Source: an uncultured Oscillospiraceae bacterium (lineage in GTDB: Bacteria > Bacillota > Clostridia > Oscillospirales > Ruminococcaceae). Taken from it: a stretch of DNA of 64,000 nt. A program made the position numbers and the translations under genes. Below, piece after piece: positions 62,991-64,000 of the stretch (positions within the stretch are counted from its first letter, which is position 1; every line of letters starts with the position of its first letter). The stretch is from NCBI GenBank assembly GCA_910589145.1, contig CAJUSD010000013.1:18559-82558 (forward strand). The letters are read 5' to 3'. The notes beneath the pieces were generated by a model. That model searched no databases and was not told the DNA's origin. It was given only the letters and a program-made list of their open reading frames with translations.

Positions 62991-64000
62991 TTACCATGTG
63001 TGACATATTCCACGATATAATGTCCAAGTAATGGCAGTACCTTCATCGATATAGGTATAAGAATAATCATATCCGTTGTTATTATATGCAACCATTGCGC
63101 CTGCCTGTGGATCCATCACATAAATAAACCCAGAAATTACATTAACTGCATAAATTGTTCCGGCATGACGGTGCCCTTCATATGTAAAACTACCGTAGAC
63201 AGGATAGCCATTTCTAATATTACCAAGTATGATAGTATCAGACGGTATCTGGACTTTATATGAGTAGTCTAAACCATATTCGTTTTTCATCACTGTAGCT
63301 GCAACATCTGTACTAATTGCCTTATCCCAGCCGCTATTTCCATGTTTGTTTTTCGCCATAACAGTAATAGATAAGGGGGTTTTTGATTGAGTAATATACT
63401 GATGAATAGAAGAAATCGTGGCAGCCCAACACAAGTTCTTGTATGGTTTTTGGGTTACATACTTTACATCACATAAGTAAAGATTTGAAGCCTTACTTTC
63501 TAAAGCAGGAAAATATCCAAGAGGGGCGGATTGACTTAAATCACATAAATCTAACGAAATTCTTCCATCTTTTGCAATACCATCTTCAATATTTAGACGG
63601 GATGGAATTTCAATTAAACTCTCACTTAAAAAGGTAAAGTCTGTTCCATCATATAAATAAACCGCATGAGAATCATAAACCAAGGAAAAGTTAGAAATAC
63701 CCATATCATCAATTTTAGCAGCTAATCCTGAGGAAATTTGATACTTTCCATTTTCTACTTCGATTGCAAGCGCAACCAGCTCGTCATTGTAAAAAAGAGG
63801 GAAAGCCGAATAAACGTCCTCAAACCCACTCTCTACATATTCATAAGCCTGAATTCTGTTTCCAACATAAAGGTCACTGAATTCCACATCTTGCAAATTA
63901 AAATCGCCCTTAGCATTCTCAATAATCTGAAGACCTGAAATAATAGAATCCTGCTCTGCATTAGAGAGAATAGCTTCTTGCGCAGAATCTGCGGCCAAAG
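62991..64000 (-). CDS. Papain-like (C39/C70-type) cysteine protease, N-terminus beyond window
   Basis: At least 336 residues are visible, with the true start outside the window (the first in-frame TTG at 63998 has no site). The catalytic Cys is in LCWAATISSIHQY (visible residue 190), His in EGHRHAG (278) and Asp/Asn in YVMDPQAG (296). Such CWAA-type proteases are usually secreted or act in peptide processing. The upstream region (about 1-170) is beta-rich and may be a prodomain. Substrate unknown. Confidence 0.75.
   Translation of the reverse strand, partial: LAADSAQEAILSNAEQDSIISGLQIIENAKGDFNLQDVEFSDLYVGNRIQAYEYVESGFEDVYSAFPLFYNDELVALAIEVENGKYQISSGLAAKIDDMGISNFSLVYDSHAVYLYDGTDFTFLSESLIEIPSRLNIEDGIAKDGRISLDLCDLSQSAPLGYFPALESKASNLYLCDVKYVTQKPYKNLCWAATISSIHQYITQSKTPLSITVMAKNKHGNSGWDKAISTDVAATVMKNEYGLDYSYKVQIPSDTIILGNIRNGYPVYGSFTYEGHRHAGTIYAVNVISGFIYVMDPQAGAMVAYNNNGYDYSYTYIDEGTAITWTLYRGICHTW

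Noticed and set aside
1-64000. tRNA or rRNA genes
   Set aside because: No CCA-ending cloverleaf or conserved T-loop found; the TTCAAATC at about 8257 belongs to a promoter spacer region and has no acceptor stem.

Overview
The window looks like a chromosomal segment of a strictly anaerobic, low-to-mid GC Firmicute of class Clostridia, most likely Oscillospirales (the old Ruminococcaceae). The evidence is the mazG-HU-rqcP block, a B-type PyrD with its PyrK partner, formate-tetrahydrofolate ligase, a rubredoxin/flavodiiron pair, type II pantothenate kinase, Clostridia-style Shine-Dalgarno sites (AGGAGG) and TTGACA-N17-TATAAT promoters. There are no rRNA or tRNA genes, no insertion sequence with an intact transposase, no prophage and no CRISPR array.

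Layout. 1-7.5 kb: minus-strand accessory genes (C26 amidotransferase, two small P-loop kinases, a PNPOx-like flavoprotein, TatD, a Vat/CatB-type acetyltransferase killed by one stop codon, a membrane-anchored surface protein, a frameshifted Rpn-type nuclease). 7.6-12 kb: an XRE/zinc-ribbon regulator, a decayed gene, a PhzF-like isomerase and two convergent lipoprotein genes whose 3' ends seem joined by a deletion. 12-17 kb: polyphosphate enzymes (ppx, ppk1), DUF1292, 6S RNA with its terminator, and a split TauE/SafE permease. 17.4-23.4 kb: an unusual run of DUF3825 protein, YaaA, orphan EutS and EutP, sirtuin, MnmM and KptA. 23.4-31 kb: coiled-coil and serine-rich envelope proteins, a membrane/Nudix/GNAT group, GH105, a radical SAM protein and rqcP-HU-mazG. 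31-36 kb: coaW and an apparent NAD-salvage operon (nicotinamidase-like hydrolase, YciI, pncB, two P-loop kinases). 36-43 kb: uvrBA with an SOS-like box, then rubredoxin and flavodiiron protein. 43-48 kb: XRE regulators, an intact Rpn nuclease and DUF1846. 48-51 kb: two GNATs and feoAB with a palindromic metal-regulator-like operator. 51-55 kb: two sugar isomerases and a Gfo/Idh dehydrogenase. 55-64 kb: ruvX, phosphatase, pyrDK, rpiB with a tiny DUF6440 gene, tsaB/tsaE, CbrC, fhs and a papain-like cysteine protease running off the edge.

Two non-coding repeat families stand out. One (about 0.1-0.4 kb, six places) keeps its hairpin architecture while hairpin sequences change, and its three longest copies fill convergent intergenic gaps. 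The other (about 350-400 bp, two copies) lies immediately upstream of, and in the same orientation as, the promoters of two separate carbohydrate-catabolism units (GH105 and the isomerase/Gfo-Idh operon). These two families and the DUF3825-EutSP-sirtuin-KptA neighbourhood are the best candidates for undescribed biology. Functional themes that fit together are NAD salvage plus NAD-consuming enzymes (sirtuin, KptA), phosphate storage (ppk/ppx), and oxygen/iron handling (flavodiiron, rubredoxin, YaaA, FeoAB).
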